From NCBI RefSeq assembly GCF_026341775.1, contig NZ_JAPEOB010000001.1, positions 1,488,001-1,552,000 of the forward strand: a DNA stretch of 64,000 bases, read 5' to 3'. Numbering within the stretch: the stretch's first letter is position 1; every line of letters starts with the position of its first letter. Of this stretch, positions 62,101 through 64,000 are shown in pieces. The notes beneath the pieces were generated by a model. It was given only the letters and a program-made list of their open reading frames with translations, searched no databases and had not been told where the DNA came from. This DNA is from Streptomyces sp. NBC_00654 (GTDB taxonomy: Bacteria > Actinomycetota > Actinomycetes > Streptomycetales > Streptomycetaceae). Position numbers and translations under genes: made by a program.

Positions 62101-62196
62101 GTCCGCGAGTTGCCGGGTCAGCCGCCGGGAGAGCTCCGCCGCCCTGTCCACCGCGTCGGCCGTCGCGTCCCGGCCGCCGGTGTGCGGGGCGCTCAT
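56191..62196 (-). CDS. Hybrid assembly-line protein: aminotransferase - luciferase-like monooxygenase - C - PCP - C
   Basis: A 2001-residue multidomain protein. Residues 1-105: helical docking segment and Pro-rich linker. About 105-540: class III aminotransferase of the GSA-aminotransferase type (PLP Lys378 in ATYGKALGSGFPIG; FDEMLTG). About 562-935: luciferase-like flavin monooxygenase domain (VLPLHDPVRVAEEWSVVDNLSGGRVG). About 945-1365: condensation domain 1 with HHIITDA (1083-1089). 1382-1402: Gly-Ala-Pro collagen-like linker. About 1418-1485: PCP (FFDLGGNSIAA, Ser1447). About 1515-1950: condensation domain 2 with canonical HHITADG (1651-1657). There is no adenylation or thioesterase domain. 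ATG at 62196 overlaps the upstream PKS stop. The order follows mycosubtilin/microginin-type beta-amino acid assembly (beta-ketoacyl to beta-amino, then alpha-oxidation). The chemistry is inferred. Confidence 0.9.
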   Translation of the reverse strand: MSAPHTGGRDATADAVDRAAELSRRLTRQLADAARDRARRTPPRAPRPTPAQRPTPARQPPPARAQPPQERTPPPAAPSHGPRLVVDAAGGMAGADRADAAQRAHTDSLVRRFTERTRTSKRLAQQHRSVLADSRAVVGFRDATKEMLYPIAARSAHGSRLTDVDGNDYTDITMGFGALLFGHEPEFVTEAVRRHLSRGLRFGPRSPDTGEAAALLAGLTGLERVAFATSGTEANSAAVRLARAATGRDKIVMFRGSYHGHIDSVLGRPGGPDRHAVPVSRGIPSSAVADLIVLEYGDQESLDAIDALGDRIAAVLVEPVQCRDPALRPVDFLRSLRELTERRGIVLLFDEMLTGLRPHPRGAQEHFGVVPDLATYGKALGSGFPIGAVAGRADLLDGVDGGFWQYGDGSRPPRETTFIGGTYMQHPLSMAAARAVLTHLRDRGPGLQEGLNARTSALAGQLNAFFRDEEFPLELAHFGSMFRFTHRADMELLYHHLQLRGVYVWEWRSFYLSTAHTDEDVAAVADAVKGSLRELREGGFFPRTAPAAKPVRPPVRPVRPAPDFGVYFFGDHSQSDHPESDHPDNGHPQSHHPENAGPATDGPDTAPAAAQAYGTVFETARFADEHGFSSLWLPERHFHSFGGLFPNPAVLAAALARETGRIRINAGSVVLPLHDPVRVAEEWSVVDNLSGGRVGIGCATGWHAQDFALHPDRFADRREIAFAHLDEVRALWRGEAVRRRTGEGAETGVRIQPRPVQEEPPMFLATSGRRASYGEAARRGLGVVTNLMSQTVEELAAHIAYYRQVRAECGLDPETGRVTVLLHTYLGTDHGTARAEALEPMVRYLRSSLLMRSAATALGRSPRDIAESSEEDLDYLFRRAYDRYCDQRALIGSPEGVAPLVDALHRAGVDEIAALVDFGMSAERLRAGLGQLDLLRRRTQERARTSTAPATAAQRRLWLSSRLLGDRAAYNETQAVRLRGPLDEAAMRTAVDGLVERHAGLRTVFRAGRGDGPGEESVLQVVRSGQRVPLRITDARGQLPDAAIGAVLSEESTRAYDLAEGPLFTPRLLRLADDDHVLVFGLHHIITDAHSAGLLAADLQELYRAAADGRPAVFDRPAGTALGAPEPPCTDADLTWWRTRLGERSPVLELPTDRPRGRRVAGRGGAETRALDRERADLLREWSGERGVTLFATLCTAWHLVLRRRSGQDEFLLGTTFGRRLPETLDTVGFHVALLPLRLSATDATPVPEAVRATGRALFEADAHSRVDLDALLAAVRPAAAGPRPLITVSIDLGTAPLTGIELPGLRAEEVAAGTESAPLELALMVTRTASGSLRLRLRYDADLFDAGTARGYLAELDDTLRTMTGARAPEGPEGPEGPTGPGAPGAPGAPGAPGAPGAPGAPEERGEGGGGGAPGTAAVLREVWESVLDVRGFPDDANFFDLGGNSIAAIRLVNRVRDTLGVDYPLADFFSEATLRAMTEQFTGGPAAQPPEGGPGTAPGDRPGTAPETVLDRAPVSDQQARMIAGHHAVPHAEVWNIPTRITFTGPLDPEALRSALAGVTARHDSLRTRFVPEGNAPDGPWWQEVLAPVPLVLPVEDLTGLPPAEREPRAEALCRETAASAFDLGRSVLPRLRLLRVEEDRWTLMFVLHHITADGWSLSLLLAEIAELYTAAAAGVPHALPAPALQAPEYARRQRAEHDPETEAARAAYCAAYLEGVPSAVPVPTDRPRPEKLSGRGDTIRGVASGEVRAAVEEFASSRHTTPFAVAAAALGVFLTRLSGEPDILLSVPYANRRGTESESLVAMTSTAVMVRVRLDSANLAETCAEFATRTGAGAMGAMAHVLPTARIMRAMRDAGAEGVPDRVPHVLAFQNSVDTDIEIPGLGVEVADLAPPLSRSELCFGLAPRRDPAMGYRTFLEFSSDLWNRETAEELLTSYTGLLAEFCARPDRPVRELLGPPGEATGEPVGEPTDALTDVPTEASAAPSPPQSLPNTGKADAV
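57988..58050. repeat. Seven exact 9-bp repeats encoding a Gly-Ala-Pro linker
   Basis: Unit gggagcccc repeated seven times in phase inside the NRPS gene; on the minus strand it encodes seven Gly-Ala-Pro triplets between the first condensation domain and the PCP, flanked by Gly-Pro-Glu repeats. Confidence 0.9.
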
Positions 62197-64000
62197 CGGT
62201 CCGCCACCTCGGTGCGGCCGGTCAGCAGGGCGACCGCGTCGGAGAGCTGGGTCAGCATCGCGGCCTGGGTCTCGGCCAGCAGGCGTATCTGGCGGGACAG
62301 TTCCTCGACCTCGGCGCGGGTGGCGAGGGCGGGCTCCCGGTCCGCTACGGTCACGGGGGCCGGCACCGGAGACCGCACGGGTATCGGCTCGCGCAACGGC
62401 TCCTCCGCCGGGTCGGTCACCGTACGGCCCGCTATCAGCCGGGCCGTCAGCCTCGGGGTACCGGCCTCCTCCAGGATCTCCCGCATGGCCAGCTCCACGC
62501 CGAACTCCGCCTCCAACTGGCGGACCATGCCGATCAGCTGGAGCGAGTCCGCGCCCATCGCCACGAACGTGCGGTCGGCGTCGGCCGCCGAGGGCCGGTG
62601 GCCCAGATGGCGGGCGGCCAGTTCCAGCACCCGGTCCAGTACGGCCTGTTCGGTCATGCCATCCTCCGTCGTGCGTGCGGATATGTGCTGCGGGGGTGCG
62701 GTGGCCCGGACCGGCCCCGGGCCCTCCCAGTACGACTGATGCCGGAACGGGTACGTCGGCAGCGGCACCCGCCCGCCGCCGCTCCCGGCGAGCAGCGCCG
62801 TCCAGTCGACGGCCACTCCCGCGCAGTGGAGCCGGGCCACCGCGTGCTCCCACTGCCGGGTCGGCACCCGCACGGCGTCCGGCAGAGCCCGGCGGACCAG
62901 CCCGGTCAGCGTGGCGGAAGGACCCAGCTCCAGCAGGACGGGGGCGTCGCCGAGGGTGGCCAGTACGGCGGCGAAGTCGACCCGCGCCCGGGCCTGCCGG
63001 ACCAGGTGGCCGGCGTCGGGCAGCCATCCGACGGGCCGTACGGCACCGTCGAGCCCGCTGACGAACTCCGTGCGCAGCGGCCGGAGTTCCGTCCTGCCGA
63101 CAAGGACCCGGAGCCCGTCGAGAACCGGGTCGAGCAGCGTGGTGTGGAAGGCCCGGTCCAGGGCCAGCGGCTCGTACGCCTCGCCCCGTTCCGCCAGCAG
63201 GGACCGTGCGGCCGCGACCGCCGCCGGGGGGCCGGCGAGGACATGCAGGGCGGCGCCGTTGACCGCGGCGAGCTCCAGGCAGTCGACCCCGGCCAGCAGC
63301 TCCCGTACCCGCTCCCGTGTCACGAAGGCGGCGAGCATGGCCCCGGGCGCCACTTCGTTCTGCATCAGCCGGCCGCGCCGGCACACCAGCCGCATCGCGT
63401 CCTCGACGTCCATCGCCCCGGCCACGCACAGCGCGGCGTACTCGCCGACGCTGTGTCCGGCGACCCGCGCCGGAGTGACACCGAGCTGTTCCCAGAGCCG
63501 GGCCTGGGCGATCTGGAGGGCGAAGAGCGCGGGCTGCGCGAAGGCCGTGTCCCAGCGGTCCGGCCCCCGGCCGTCCACGACCCGCGCCAGGAAGTCGCGG
63601 TGGCCGGTCTCCTCCTCGTACAGCCGGGCGCAGAGGGCGAGTGTCGCGGCCACCACCGGGAAACGTGCCGCCAGTTCGGCGCCCATGCCGGGGCGGGTGC
63701 TGCCCTGCCCGCTGAACAGGAAGACCGGCGCCACCGCGCCGCCGCCCTCCTCCACCACACCCGTCACATATGTCCCGCTTGCCGCCGCCCCCGCCGTGCC
63801 CTTTCCGTCCGCCGTCCCTGCCGCGCCCGCCGCCCCCGCCGTGCCCTTGTCGCCCGTCGCGCCGTCGCGCAGGAACGCGTCGAGCCCCGCCACCGGGTCC
63901 GCCGCCGTGACGACCAGCCGGTGCGGCAGCAGCCGGCGTCCCAGCGCGGTGGTGACCAGCAGATCGGCGGGGGCGGTCTCCGGGTGGCGGACGAGATGGT
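62193..64000 (-). CDS. Polyketide synthase module, C-terminal part (AT-ACP), open at window edge
   Basis: The frame is open to the edge, so the gene starts outside. Visible: a post-KS linker (LLPHRLVVTAADPVAGLDAFL), an acyltransferase domain with PVFLFSGQGS, active-site GHSVGEYAA (about 63432-63461) and ALDRAFHT, which resembles malonyl-type HAFH, then an ACP (FVAMGADSLQLIGMV, about 62541-62570) and a C-terminal helical docking tail (EVEELSRQIRLLAETQAAML). No KR or DH lies between AT and ACP, so the beta-keto group would be passed on intact to the aminotransferase of the next protein. The KS must lie beyond 64000. Stop overlaps the next ATG by 4 nt. Confidence 0.92.
   Translation of the reverse strand, partial: HLVRHPETAPADLLVTTALGRRLLPHRLVVTAADPVAGLDAFLRDGATGDKGTAGAAGAAGTADGKGTAGAAASGTYVTGVVEEGGGAVAPVFLFSGQGSTRPGMGAELAARFPVVAATLALCARLYEEETGHRDFLARVVDGRGPDRWDTAFAQPALFALQIAQARLWEQLGVTPARVAGHSVGEYAALCVAGAMDVEDAMRLVCRRGRLMQNEVAPGAMLAAFVTRERVRELLAGVDCLELAAVNGAALHVLAGPPAAVAAARSLLAERGEAYEPLALDRAFHTTLLDPVLDGLRVLVGRTELRPLRTEFVSGLDGAVRPVGWLPDAGHLVRQARARVDFAAVLATLGDAPVLLELGPSATLTGLVRRALPDAVRVPTRQWEHAVARLHCAGVAVDWTALLAGSGGGRVPLPTYPFRHQSYWEGPGPVRATAPPQHISARTTEDGMTEQAVLDRVLELAARHLGHRPSAADADRTFVAMGADSLQLIGMVRQLEAEFGVELAMREILEEAGTPRLTARLIAGRTVTDPAEEPLREPIPVRSPVPAPVTVADREPALATRAEVEELSRQIRLLAETQAAMLTQLSDAVALLTGRTEVADR

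Noticed and set aside
62200..63429. Upstream extension of the NRPS reading frame to 63429
   Set aside because: The frame is open but runs antiparallel in meaning to the AT-ACP frame, is Arg-rich and has no motif; the true start is the ATG at 62196 overlapping the PKS stop.
1..64000. tRNA, rRNA, insertion sequences or phage attachment sites
   Set aside because: No cloverleaf-like sequence, transposase, integrase or flanking direct repeats were recognised by eye.

Overview
The window is high-GC actinobacterial DNA, almost certainly Streptomyces. The signs are strong third-position G/C bias, GTG and TTG starts, many 4-nt ATGA/GTGA overlaps, a GH18 chitinase with a DasR-like operator, a SpoIIE-type phosphatase and an OxyR-AhpCD locus. 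From memory, the order chitinase - Tad genes - undecaprenyl synthase - PhoH - AhpD/AhpC/OxyR - PBP - fumarase resembles the core chromosome of S. coelicolor; I could not check this.

Left end (1-5.5 kb): a catabolic locus with an N-acyl-D-amino-acid deacylase (partial) and a PLP amino acid deaminase on the minus strand. Divergent from them are a PfkB sugar kinase, an IclR regulator, RidA and a GntP permease. A 17-bp palindrome between the two arms is a likely IclR operator. A secreted chitinase (5.7-7.4 kb) follows.

8-27 kb: a complete Tad/Flp pilus locus. It runs CpaB-like protein, TadZ, two TadE-like pseudopilins, TadA, TadB, TadC, a dedicated histidine kinase and response regulator, Flp pilin, a TadG-like protein, a lipoprotein and an OmpA-domain protein. 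Converging on it is an operon encoding a 673-residue membrane protein with a Flp-pilin-like segment inside it, plus a lipoprotein. The prepilin peptidase lies a little further on, next to a DUF192 gene.

26-54 kb: mostly housekeeping and stress genes. These are a methyltransferase, an AlkZ-like DNA glycosylase relative, an aldo/keto reductase, UppS, PhoH, a secreted lytic transglycosylase behind a long structured leader, an AI-2E exporter, AhpD/AhpC with divergent OxyR, a PadR-controlled ABC transporter, an SPFH protein with a ribbon-helix-helix partner, a class A PBP, a catalase, a SpoIIE-type phosphatase, a DUF402 protein, a class II fumarase and a secreted SGNH hydrolase with a ricin-type lectin domain.

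Right end (54.1-64 kb, minus strand, running off the edge): the 3' end of a hybrid PKS/NRPS cluster. A PKS module (AT-ACP visible) is followed by a 2001-residue protein with the order aminotransferase - luciferase-like monooxygenase - C - PCP - C and no adenylation domain. An M18 aminopeptidase that overlaps it by 4 nt and a type II thioesterase complete the operon. The set predicts a beta-amino (possibly alpha-hydroxy) acyl product, the warhead type of aminopeptidase inhibitors such as microginin and amastatin, so the coupled aminopeptidase may be a self-protection or processing enzyme. This cluster and the embedded-pilin protein are the most novel parts of the window.
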